This document shows positions 52,126 through 63,244 of a stretch of DNA of 64,000 bases, one piece after another. The notes below the pieces were generated by a model, which saw only the letters and a list, made by a program, of their open reading frames with translations, was not told where the DNA came from and did not search any database. The position numbers were made by a program, and so were the translations under genes. Positions within the stretch are counted from its first letter, which is position 1, and each line of letters begins with the position of its first letter. Source of the stretch: Epinephelus fuscoguttatus. Its lineage: Eukaryota > Chordata > Actinopteri > Perciformes > Serranidae. The stretch is from positions 27,432,632 through 27,496,631 of the forward strand of contig NC_064765.1 in assembly GCF_011397635.1 (NCBI RefSeq), in the 5' to 3' direction.

Positions 52126-54216
52126 ATAAATGTTTTTTCTAATAATCCATCAAATTTAAAGTGTAAAGGAGTTTTTTTTATTTCTTTTTTAACAACTTCT
52201 CAGCACAAAAGGTTTCTAATAAATGATCTATAAAACATTTTAAAATGATTAAGTGAATATGACTAAGGCCTTTATACAAGGTCTTTAATGAACCATCTGA
52301 AAGCATGTTTTATTAAAAAGCGGTACCATTTTGAGAGTATATGAAGAAATTCTGACATATTTTTTTAAATTGCTCTGGTGTGTGTGGAGTCTTTTTCCTC
52401 TCTTGGAAAGTCTCTGTCCTTGAGCTGAGACACCTGACTGGGCGCATGCTGTTGGATGTTATTAGTTTCAACTAATATTTTTTGGCTTTCTTGCCTTTAT
52501 TTGATAGGACAGTTGCAGATGGAACAGAAATTGGAGAAAGGGAGGGGACGACATGAATCAAACCCAGACCACTGTGGCAAGGACACAGCCTTTTGTTCAT
52601 GGGGTGCACACTCTGTCAAGTGGCACTCCAAGAAATTTGTATTTTAAAGGCTAAATTTTGAATGGCAAGAGTTGTCAGTGCTTTTCAGCCAACCAGATGT
52701 AAAACATTATTGATCTGTTTTTCAGTGGAGAACTGTAGCATCCCCTGATAGTACTAATGCTGTTATACAGCCTCTTTTACCCTGACAAGAAGTATAAACT
52801 CTCAAATACTGGAATTTTTCACATCAAAATGGTCAAACTTACAGAATATCACCACAACTGTTTGAAATGTTTGGTACTGGTTGAATCAAACTCATAATTT
52901 TCTTTGCAAGTTCCTAGAACACTGTATCTTTCTGTAAAACTCATAAGCCGACAGCCCCTCTGTCCCCAGCATCCACAGCTGTGTTTGCAAATGTGTGTGT
53001 GTACGTATGTATGTGTGAGTGTGTAATGGAATCTGTGCTGACCGACTCTCTCCACTGGACCCTGCTGTAATTACACCACTCATCGTCTGGGGCCGGGCAC
53101 ACTAGGGCCGCTGTTACCCACTTCATGTTTTGCATGTAAACTTATAGTCTTGCCAGCTCTTGCTTTCATGATACCCAAGACTCTCAAACTGGGAACTGTA
53201 AGCAAACACAGAGTCGGGTTTCTGCTGTGCAGGACATAAAGCTGACAAACCTCCCTCTTTCCTCGGTCTGCTCTTCATTTGGACTACGCAGGAGATATCA
53301 CAAAGATTAATGCTGGCAGTAGCAGTGTAGTCAGGGAGGGAAAAAAGGCAACAATTTCTGTTCTACATTAAACATTTAGCTTGAGGAACTGTGTTTTCCT
53401 CTTGAAGTAGAAAACAAAAAAACTCATCCCATCAAATCCTCTTCTGCAGTGCCTGCTTGATTTCTACTGGGAGCATCTATGCAACAGTTTCATTGCTTAG
53501 CTCAGACCTCATCTCTTGAAAAAGTTCTGTTTAGTAACTATATTTGTCATTCTGGCAGTGCCCCAGCCTCCTTCCTTGTTTGGTCCTTTTAACTTTCCAT
53601 GTAACTTTCCTCATGTCTCCTCACGGCGAGGATAAATATTTCATGAAGAGCCGGAGGCTTTCCCTGGCACATGCTGTACCTCGCTGTACCCAGGAAGCCT
53701 GAGCAGCGGAAACCAAAACAGTAGAGGAAGTGGACAGACAACCCAGCAACAGACAGGAGCTTGTTTTTGAAATAGTTCACTCCACATCATCTTTTGCCCT
53801 TGGAGCCATCATTCCGCCCCCCAATCCAACCCTCCATTTCTTCAGCATCCATTTTTCATCCTAAGTCCATTTCTCAGCCACTAAAATGTTACTAATTGAG
53901 GTACCTGATTAGATAATTATGACTACTATGTAAACAAGAGAATGAAAAATAACTATACTCTCAGTGAACAGCAGCAGACAATCTTTGAATGCTGTTTTTT
54001 TTTAGTTAATATTTTCCAGCCCAGTTGCCAGAGTAAATATTGGCATTGTACATTTCTGCAAACGACAGCCATGTTTAATTTCGTACATTTCATATGTTGC
54101 AGATGTGTTGAAACTTTACGTTTCTTTAAGTTTCAGTTTTTGAATTTTATGTCAGGACAGCACTGTGGTTATGTTCAAGCACAAAACCCACTTGGTTAGG
54201 GCTAGGAAAACATAAT
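52126..54216. other. Gene-free interval, middle part
   Basis: No gene supported. A block at about 53590-53720 is less AT-rich and non-repetitive and could be regulatory. Short TG-rich run near 52995-53025. Confidence 0.35.
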
Positions 54217-55636
54217 GGGCTCTAGTTTCGCAGACCGGGCGCGGCGGAGGCGCGACGCACCTGTGCTTTGCCAACTGGGTGTGGCCAGGCGGATTTTGTA
54301 AGTTTGGCACACCGTGTGCCCTGGCGCAGCTACTCCTCTTTGGGGTTTTTGCACAGATCACACCAATCAAATGAGCCCCTCTCCCGCCCTTAAATGCGCA
54401 AAGGTGTAATGAGAGTTTACTGAATTCGCCATGGCGGAAAAGAGCAGCAGCGTCATGCCAGGGCCACACTGCCCGCGGAAGCGCCGCGAATAGCCTCGAA
54501 GCGCCGAGAAGAGAAGGCAGTTTCCTTTCGGCGCCCATGTTAACCGACTGTGTCATCCACACTGGCCGTGCCGCGCCGGGAAGCTCCGCGGCAGGCTCAC
54601 GATTTGCAGCGATCAGTTCGGCGTCTGGTCTATTTTCTGCGTGAGCCGCGAGCGAATCTGACAAGCCAGGCAGTGAAAAACAAGAGCTGGGAGCAGAATC
54701 GCTTGTCGACGGCATGGAGAAATGCGCGTCTGATGTGAACGGAGGTGCTCCGGCGCGCGCGAGAATTTTGGTGCGCTGCGCTTCCGCGTGACGGCCAAAC
54801 TTCTCCCAGGAGGAAACTGATGTTTTGGTCCGGGAGGTCCAAGCTCGCATTGTCCGAATATACAGAACTGCGAGCAGACCTCCACGGGCTGATGATGCAA
54901 AGGTAGCCTGGGAGGTCGTCACCACAATTGAAAAACAATGTTGCGTTTCTCTCGTGCGCGCGCGCTCTCTCTTTCTCTCTCGCAGTCTCACTCTGTTTCT
55001 TTTCTTTTGACTTTTCTAAGATGATGAAGATGCTGAATATATACTCCCTATCTGATGCTGTGGCTGTTTGTGGTTGGCTGAGAGGGATGTGAACTCATTA
55101 GTTTGCAGCTGTGTTAATCAAATCAGGTTGGGTTTCCATTACGCGTGCCAAACGGTGTCAATCCCCTTTGATCTGACATCAGATGTGACGGGACAGTCGA
55201 TATAGAGATACATTTATGTGCTGATTGCAGATAGTTGTATTGAATAGTGTTTTTTTTTTTGGTATTTATTGCATTGTTAATGTGCCTGATATTCTGGAAA
55301 CCTGCCTGTGAGGTTTTGGCGACGTGTGCGCACTGTCCGCCGGTCAGCCAAACTTCGGCTTATACCGGCTGTGCTCCGCCTGCGCTGACAGTAGACGTGG
55401 TTTCAGTTGGCGAGCTTTTAGCGCACCTTCGGCGAAGCCTTTTGGCACGAAACTGTCACTGCGCCAAGCTGCATCTGTCGACACCTCCCCCTGCTGCGCC
55501 GCCACACCTATCTCAGCGCACCTCGGTCTGCCAAACTACCAAACTGAGCGCGCCTCGGGTTGCGCTGCTCGAAACTAGCTCTGCGCGGGGTTCGCCACCC
55601 TGCGCCACCCTGCGCTGCGCCGGGAAACTAGAGCCC
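54217..55636 (+). mobile_element. CpG-rich Harbinger-like transposon with Myb/SANT fragment
   Basis: Both ends carry the perfect 13 bp inverted repeat GGGCTCTAGTTTC (54217 onward; complement ending 55636). Inside, ATG 54431 starts MAEKSSSVMP, and 54798-54936 encodes NFSQEETDVLVREVQARIVR, followed by a segment ending AWEVVTTI. This fits the Myb/SANT-like protein of PIF/Harbinger elements. Between the two pieces sits another GC-rich insert, about 54455-54795, with its own inverted ends (CGCGGAAGCGC). No transposase remains, so it is non-autonomous. CpG content is strikingly high. Family call is moderate; no target duplication was seen. Confidence 0.65.
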
Positions 55637-56789
55637 AGTGTTTTGGCTTTACATACCCAGTTTGGTCCCCACAAATACGGCTGGAAATGTCCCGAACTGT
55701 CAGTAAAACATAGCCGCTTTTGTCTAGAACTGTGTTCTGCTGCTGTCTGCTACTTGGTAGACATCTCGTCAAGGTGTCACACCATCCACCATCCCCTCCT
55801 CTTGATAAGAAACTCATATACATGTAATCTTAACTACATCATACATATGAAATGTACAATGGATGAATCATTGTTTTACAAACGGGACAGGACTAAAACT
55901 TTAACTGCAAAGTTGTGCTGGAGTAGGGGACACATTGAATAAGCAAGATTCCTGAGAGGCTCACCAGAATTTGTAGGATTCATCCTCTGGGGATTATGAA
56001 TATTTCTTACAAATTTCGCGGCAATCCATCTAATATTTTTAAGCTTTTACGTTTGGATCAAAATAGAGGTCCAACCAACAAATCAACACCACCATCCCCA
56101 GAACCACATCACTTGTAAAGCTCAAAACCATAACTGGTATGTGTATAATCATTTAGGATGGTCACGATAAGTTTCTTGTCATTTGGAGTAAAGTTCAAAC
56201 TGAAAGGCATCTTTCTTTCTCCATGTCAAATATTTACCTATTTCTTGCATATGGGCAGCTCCTGCTCATGATCCTTGCTTGCACCAACCTTCCTCATGTA
56301 AACACAAAGTGTTAATGACACATTTTGAAGTGGTGGGCACATCCACATACTGCTGTTCCCTAGAACTAAACAGAATCCTCTTTGTTAGCCATGTACCTTC
56401 AGTCCTCTCTGCTTTTCTCGTCCTGACTCCTGTGCTCTGTCCTTCAGGTGTGGTCTGGATGTGACAGACAGCTGCCAGCGGTGGCCTGGTTTCACACCTT
56501 GGCTGTCCCCCCCCTCCGCAGACAGCAGCCTGGGAAACCACAGGCCACCAGGCTGGCGCCAGCCTGTACGGCTTAGAGCAGGGCAGCCGGCCCAATCAAT
56601 ACCTCTGCATTTCCTGTCCATTTGCTCAGGTCTCTTCATTAATAATTACTGCTTGGCGGAGCTTCAATGCGCTCGCTGGCTGGGCCAAGGGGAGAGGCTG
56701 CGTGACCTTTCCCCGCCCCTGGGTTGACTTGGATCACATACACAGGCATGGGGACAAACATAATAAGGCAACGTAGATGACATTACTCC
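55637..56789. other. Gene-free interval, right part
   Basis: No gene supported. About 56450-56720 is GC-richer, non-repetitive and motif-dense, with a TTAATAATTACTGC stretch. It is a candidate regulatory element by composition only. Confidence 0.35.
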
Positions 56790-57005
56790 TGATTCATGCC
56801 GTTTCCCCCTCTGTGGAGAGAGTATCATGCCAAACTCCATTTTTTGCAGCTGTGCTTATCAGCTGAGGTACATACCTGGTAGAACATGACTTTAAGACAT
56901 TTTTACAACTGGATTGGAGCTGCTCTTCAATTTGGCAAACACCCACTACATCCAGCAGCTATGATTTCAGCATCATCTGAAGTGTGCAGTAATGAGCAGG
57001 GTGAA
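56790..57005 (+). repeat. Duplicated ~220 bp segment, copy B
   Basis: Second copy of the segment at 50699-50920, about 6.1 kb away, roughly 75-80% alike by eye. It sits about 500 bp past the pdss2 stop. Confidence 0.75.
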
Positions 57006-57284
57006 CCTGGGTGATTCTAAAAAAAAAAAAAAGGAATTTTGTTAGGACAAGTGCGCCTTGGTGCATCATTTGCCGTTCATGGCACATTTTCCAGATGACA
57101 ATAACAATTCTTCATAACATCTTAAATTACGTTCTGCCTGGTATGTGCTTTTGCTGATAAGCAAGGTGGTAATGAACTGCCAGCTTTTAAAATGCAGCTT
57201 GGAGTGATATTTTCTCCACACAGGGGAGGAACGGTATGTATTAGAGCCAACACAATGCATGACATGATGCTGAAGTAATGTGTT

Positions 57285-57290
57285 TTTATT
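57285..57290 (-). terminator. pdss2: Poly(A) signal of pdss2
   Basis: AATAAA on the minus strand about 230 nt after the pdss2 stop codon. Confidence 0.6.
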
Positions 57291-57519
57291 CTTTTTTTTT
57301 TTAATGATGACCATTTATGGATACAGCCATTGCATTTCTGATGCACACTGTCATCCTGAACAGAGCAGAACAGCTTCTCCAGACGTGAGCCAGCACCTGG
57401 CTCAAAAAGAAGTTCATTTGTCTCGTAAGTGTCAACCGTTCGGTGGTTGTTGTCCTGTTGCCTCTGCAGACAAAGGCTCTGTGAGCGCGCCTGTGTGTGT
57501 GTGCGTGTGTGAGTCCAGG

Positions 57520-60500
57520 TCAAAATTTGGTGATGGCGGAGGCAATGTTCTCCAAGGCGGATCGAGCCTCGGAGGAGGGGAAAGTCTGGATGGCCTCCAG
57601 AGCCTTGTTGCCATGGTAACAGCATAAGTCCACCGCTGAGCTCACGCCTTTCTCCGACTTAACTGCTGCCAAAAGCTGTCGAGGGATGAAAACACACGTT
57701 AGTTTGTCACGTTTGTGTCACTCCTGTTGCAACCCAGCTGTCAACATGACAAACTGTTAAGAGCCAGGAGAAAGTTAATGTGCTCTCAAAGTAAGGGACT
57801 CTTTAAGTAACTGGACTGTAGCGAAGCAAAGCAATTCTTTTAATGACACAAAACCCATTGTATAACACAATCATGCATTTGCAAGCTGCCCCTGGCACCA
57901 CTGGAGGCAGCTTACTACATTTAACTACAAGATAAAAAAAATTTCATCACTCATCACTGTGAGGTGTACTTTAAAAACTGGCAGGCCATCTTTGACAAAG
58001 AGGAGGGAAATACACCTATGTTTCTGTAGGTTCTACCCAGGCCTCTTGCAGCTCTCCTGTCTCTCAGTCTACTGATGACGGCACCAGATGACAGGGCTGG
58101 TGCATGGCCAGTGTTCGTGTAGACTTGTATGTTCTTTATGTTTCAGTGTGACTGCATACATTTGTGAATTATTTGAATGTTTGTTATTAAATGTAGTTAA
58201 AAAATAAAATTTGATCTCAGTAAGACAGGTCTACATGCCTGTGTATACAAAGCCTCAGACTTACACACACAACATGTGCATTTCATACACGGAGAAGTGG
58301 AAAACATCAAGTCAGATCAGCCCCGACCAGCAGCTTAAGTATTCAGGCTGAGTGAATTTGGGCGTCTCCCTGTGTCTTACTGCTGGTGTGTTGGGACATC
58401 TTTTTGCTGAGGGCGTTTTACCTCATGAATTCTGGAGGTGGAAATCCCCGTAGGCCTTTCTTCTCTTAAAAAAAAACTGCAGGTGTTGAACTTGGCATCA
58501 TCCTCGCTGCTTATTTAATTTGAAAAAAAGATTCTTTTCCCCCATCATTTCAAACCATCTCATTTGTGAACTTTGTTTTGTTTTACATTAACTTAATGTT
58601 CTCTCCTCTCAGTAGCCTCTGTTCTCCTCTGTTTGCATGTTGGTTAACCTCACAAGTCAATGAGACATCCTGTTCTTTCTGCGTGTACTTTCACTGGATT
58701 CGTTGTCTTTTTAGGTAAAACCCTCATCTTGTGTAATTTGAGCTTTAGTAAGTACTCTAATTACGACATTGCTCAACAAAATAGGATCGAGATCATTAAA
58801 AATTATAAAAATGTAACATCCTTCCCTACACTTGAGATGAACTTAAAATGTAAAATTAACTAGAATTATTGCCTAGTGGTTGTATGCTTCTGTGAATCAG
58901 TCATGCTGAAGTTTACATCCATGTCTGTGAAATCTTTCCACATATCTTTACCCCTGGCAGCACAGAAGATCTATACAATCAGCACAGTTTCAAGGTGGAC
59001 ACCCAAGATTAAGGTAACCAATTCAGTATCTGACCAAATGTCTCCCCTTCTGTTCATAAGTTATGACGCTGAATAATGGCCAGAAAGGTGTTTTTGCAAA
59101 ACATGATGTCACAGTGAGGTTGACCTTTGACCTTTTGGATATAAAATATTACCACTAGATCCTTATATCCTATTGAACATTTGTGTGAACTTTTATCATG
59201 ATTGGCATAAGTTATGGCCAAAAACATGTTCTGTCAGGCCACAGTGAACTTGACCTTTGCCCTCTGACCAACAAATTCTAATCAGTTCATTGTTGAGTCC
59301 GAGTGAAAGTTTGTGCCAAATAAAAAAAAACGAAATTCCTTCAAGGTGTTTGAGATATTGGCGCTCGCAAGAATGAGACAGACGAGGTCACAGTGACCTT
59401 GACTTCTGACCTTTGACCACTAGAATATGACCAGTTCATTGCTGAGACCACGTGGGCATTTGTGCCAAATTTGAATAACTTCCCTCAAGGTGTACTTGAG
59501 ATGTTGCGTTAACAAGAATGGGATGGATATGTGGAAAGACAGACAACCTGAAAACATAATGCCTCCGGCCCCGGCTATTGCCAGTGTGGAGACGTAAAAA
59601 TTGATATGTACAATAAAAAAAAAAGATTGATCATTTGATTTGATAGTTTAAACTTCTTTTACTCACTGACTTATTATGTGTCGAAGCCGCTGACTTCAAG
59701 CAAAAGCGTGTTGTGTGTGATTTTCTTACATTATTTGTCCAAAATATGCCTTTAAATAATATTCACTTCCACCCAGTCTGGGTTCTCCTTCTCCCCAAAT
59801 GATCAATTTTACAGCTGGCAAATTTGTTTGCTAAAAAGTGTTTTTGGGGGGATGTTTTCTAATTGGGAATGAAAGACCAACAGACTGAATGCAAAACAGT
59901 ATGAAATGGGAGTTTCTGTAAACATTTATGGTTATTTATCAGAGTTAATGGGATGAAAGCGCATGCTAAATCATGTAGACAATTTCTAGATGCCAGAAAT
60001 GTACACAAAGTTCCTCTAATTATGTGTTCCCATCTTTGTGCTGAATCAAAACAAGTTTTATGCAAGAGGGTCTAAGGTCTTTCTTTTTCCTCCCCAAAAT
60101 TTCATCCCTCCCTCTTTCCCCGCTCTCAGCTTTCCTCCTCGTGTCCCCTAATATCTCTTTCCCTTCAAACTTCTCCCCGTGTCCCCTTTTTCGACAGGTC
60201 TGCTGAAGGAGATTCTCTCACAATGCCACTGTCTCAGAGCCTCAGTGTCTCCTCCGCAAATAGGCCTTGGTAACTAATCCTTCCTGCTCTGGTTTCAGAC
60301 GGGACTGGATAACCCCCACAACACCATCAGACCCCTCCTCTGTAGCTTCGGTCTCTTCTTGCACCCCGATCGGCCCCCCTCTTCCCTCGCACGTTGACTT
60401 TGGAAAGCTCATTTCTCAACTTTGATATAGGTTACAGTGAGAAGACGTCCTGTTTCTCTTTGATGGCTCTGTCAGATGCTGTACCAGTACATAAACAAGT

Positions 60501-63244
60501 GAATACATTAAGATAAAACAATGAAAAATGGAGCTATCTTTCTGAAATGCAACGCAAAGGAAACAGAAGGTGCTGCATTGGAATTAGCATTTGTGTAACA
60601 TTGTGAAGTTCACAGCACACTGAAGAGGCAGATTCTGTATAGAGGAATATATGAACCAGTGGGCTTACCTTTGAATAATCCAGTTGGTTTCTCAGTGTTT
60701 TCGCCTTGCAGAGAATAGAGAATAATTATCAGTTACATTACACAGGTTTCCAAGCTTGCCTTCACATTATAATTAACAACTCTTTATTGACTTTTAAAAA
60801 GGTACAATTTGATAAAACTGAAGAACTTAAGGAGCTATATATAATATTCAGAACACTCATATTGCAGCAAACAACTACTTGCTATATTAAGATATATATA
60901 TATATGAAGAAATGTCATGCTGAGCAGAGAATGAAGTAATGTACCCTTTGTGTGTGTTGTAATCTGAACTTCTCTGTTTATTGTTGTGGTTCAGCCATGT
61001 GTGTATTTTATTTCATGTGAGCCCCTGTGTGTGTATCCCACAGGCTAGCTCCTCGCTGCTGCTCCACACTGTGCTCATATGGTAGTTACCACTGATACTG
61101 GGGGCAGCGTTGTCGCAGAAGAGTAACGCCCACCTGGTTCCTCCCCAGTTAACACCATTAGCTCTGTCAGCACTGTTGCTGTTTTGCACCGTGAACACCA
61201 TAAGCTGCTAGCCACTGGCTCAACTACCTCCATGTTGAGAGCCATATGGAAATAATCTATGAATCATAAACCCCTTTAACACTTGGATTATAATATGGAA
61301 ATTATCTATACATTATCTGGAAGAACTGGATGTGAGTACGCCAATGTCCGAATCAGGTGGACTGGACATTAAATGGACTTTACCTTGCCAACTCTCTATT
61401 GAAAAGTCTGTGTAATTTCAGATAGAGACCATGCGCATGGGCGTGTTGATAATGTTTCTACCATGAGGCTTGTGTGAAACGGGAAAAAAAAACGCCCCAG
61501 GGTGAAGAAGAAGGTAATCTACATAAAAATGTCCACAGAGATGACGAGAGCTGGGAACTTCTCTTGCTAAGGAACAAAGCCAAAATCATCAGACAAATTA
61601 AGGGAGCAGCAAGAGACTTGTCATTTACCAAATTATGAACTAGCTACATGACTGCGGCGTAATCCATGTCATGTCCTGTGTCCTGTATGCTGTATGCTGT
61701 ATGCTGTACCCAGATGCCACCCCTGGCCTATACTAGATTGAGTAAGTGAAAACACCTCTGACACAAACTATCTCCTGTAGTGTGCTACACGTGTGAAAGG
61801 GAAACCTGATTCTGGACATTGTTTGAAGTTCATGTGAGTTCTGAATATTGTAAAGAGCTCTGTTCACATCACCACACCAAACCTTTTAAGTGCTTTAAGT
61901 AGACATGATAGAGGCCTTATTTCCTCCTTCCGAGCATCGTCAAGAACTCTTTTTTTAAATCCTGCTGCTACAGTGTGACACAAAAATGCAAATAACTATT
62001 TTCTTCAAGATGAAAAGCTTTAATAAATGAAGAAAAAAGAGAAGTGCAAGTCAGATTAAATAAATAAATGCATAAATTCAGTGGTATTGACTGGTACTTT
62101 TTTTTTTTTTAATATACTTTATTAATCCTCGAGGGGAAATTCAGTTTTTCACTCTGTTTGTCAATTGCACACAGGTCCGAACACACACATGCACAAACTG
62201 GACCTATACATGCACTAAATGGAGAGATGTCAAAGTGGGCTGCCCATGACAGGCGCTCCGAGTGGTTGGGGGGTTCGGTGACTTGCTCAGGGGCAACTCG
62301 GCAGTGCCCAGGAGGTGAACTGGCACCTCTCCAGCCACCAGTCCACACTCCATATTTTGGTCCAGACGGGGACTTGAACAGGCTCCCAACCCAAGTCCGT
62401 ATGGACTGAGCTACTGCCGCCCCTACTTGGTGCAGCATCTTGATGGTGGCCTGTTTCTAATTCAACTATCCTCTCACAGGTTACCACTAGAAAAACGACA
62501 GCCATTCTCGAGCAAAGTACTGGTACTAAACTACTGGTGCTGGAGGAAAAGTCAGGGGACTACCAAAGTAAGCAAGTTTCATCCTCTGGAGAACATGAAT
62601 GCACCAATTTCACAAGCATTCATCCATTAGTTGTTGAGATATTTCAGTCTGGACTAAAGTGGTGAACAGCCCTTGTGGTGCCACTGACAGCATGGCAAAA
62701 AAACTCTCCACATTTTAAGTAAATGAACAGATCTGTCTGTTGAATATCTAAAGTTACCCGGTCAGGATTTCTGAAAAGAAACATTGCTGTTGAGTTTTTG
62801 CAATGCATTTTTTTGGCGCTGTGAGCACCACAAGCCGAGCGCCATCTAGTTCCACTATACTGGAGAGAAGGCAGACATTTGTACCGCTGATATCTCCAAG
62901 ACTCAGCAACTCACACCAAAATAATCTAGACTGATAAACAGGACTAAAGGTAAGAGGAAAAATATGTATTTTTTTATTTTGGGATGAACTGTCCCTTTAA
63001 GTTGTTACACTTTACCTATGACACCTGTTCATTATGTGCGTGTAACGTTGCCACCAGTGACTGAAAACAAAATGAATCTAGCTACTGTGTTAGTGTTATG
63101 GACAATTCATACCTGCTGCAGCTGCTGACGCCATCTTTCCTGGCCAACAATCTGACGATGGAAAACCACTGGGGCGGCGCTCAAACTGAACGACGCAGGC
63201 TCTCCCATGCTGCTCTTCACAAACGGCTGCAGGTCAGAGTTCAG
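57520..63244 (-). CDS. pdss2: Decaprenyl diphosphate synthase subunit 2, last three coding exons (partial)
   Basis: Coding exons seen: 63244-63113 (44 codons), 60704-60669 (12 codons) and 57675-57520 (51 codons plus stop). All are phase 0 with GT-AG borders, giving the C-terminal 107 residues; earlier exons lie beyond the right edge. LNSDLQPFV matches human INSDVQPFI, and [20 protein letters not shown] with [18 protein letters not shown] matches the human C-terminus. The 36-nt micro-exon gives [12 protein letters not shown], human EKGRLDYAK region. PDSS2 pairs with PDSS1 in mitochondria to make the polyprenyl tail of coenzyme Q. This all-alpha region lacks the catalytic DDxxD motifs, as expected for the subunit. 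Confidence 0.93.
57676..60668. other. pdss2 last intron
   Basis: About 3 kb. Contains the DR1 repeat array (59020-59600) and a pyrimidine-rich block at about 60085-60400. No other gene was recognised. Confidence 0.6.
59020..59600 (+). repeat. Tandem repeat array with nuclear-receptor DR1 sites
   Basis: Three to four imperfect monomers of about 130-155 bp, each with CACAGTGA…TGACCTTTG…TTCAT and CATTTGTG-type blocks, ending in ACATAATGCCTCCGGCC. This belongs to a repeat type widespread in fish. Three TGACCTTTGNCCN sites lie at 59121-59133 (perfect DR1), 59251-59263 and 59407-59419. TGACCTTGA at 59394-59402 is a perfect ERR half-site. Confidence 0.7.
60705..62099. other. pdss2 intron, no further exon
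   Basis: Part of the intron between the 12-codon and 44-codon exons. A short GCTGTAT repeat (three units) lies near 61685-61712. The block 61020-61240 has the look of a repeat remnant but was not identified. Confidence 0.45.
62100..62423 (-). mobile_element. tRNA-derived SINE
   Basis: On the minus strand it starts GGGGCGGCAGTAGCTCAGTC with an A box TAGCTCAGTCCA (62413-62402) and a B box GTTCAAGTC (62379-62371). It ends with CCCCTCGAGGATTAATAAAG and a long A tail (T run on the plus strand, 62098-62110). The tail is shared with the fragment at 24448-24735. It sits in a pdss2 intron in the same direction as the gene. Confidence 0.8.
62860..63001. repeat. Fragment of a TTAA-type element
   Basis: GGGATGAACTGTCCCTTTAA is the right end of a common teleost non-autonomous element. 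The left end was not found. It lies about 110 bp downstream of a pdss2 exon (minus strand). Confidence 0.45.

Noticed and set aside
54152-54991. A 279-codon open frame on the minus strand
   Set aside because: It lies antisense across the CpG-rich transposon; its length comes from GC content and it matches no family.
55247-55942. A 231-codon open frame on the plus strand
   Set aside because: It runs out of the transposon across its terminal repeat into unrelated sequence, so it cannot be a conserved gene.
62371-62413. tRNA gene on the minus strand
   Set aside because: Same reason: SINE head followed by a LINE-type tail and poly(A).
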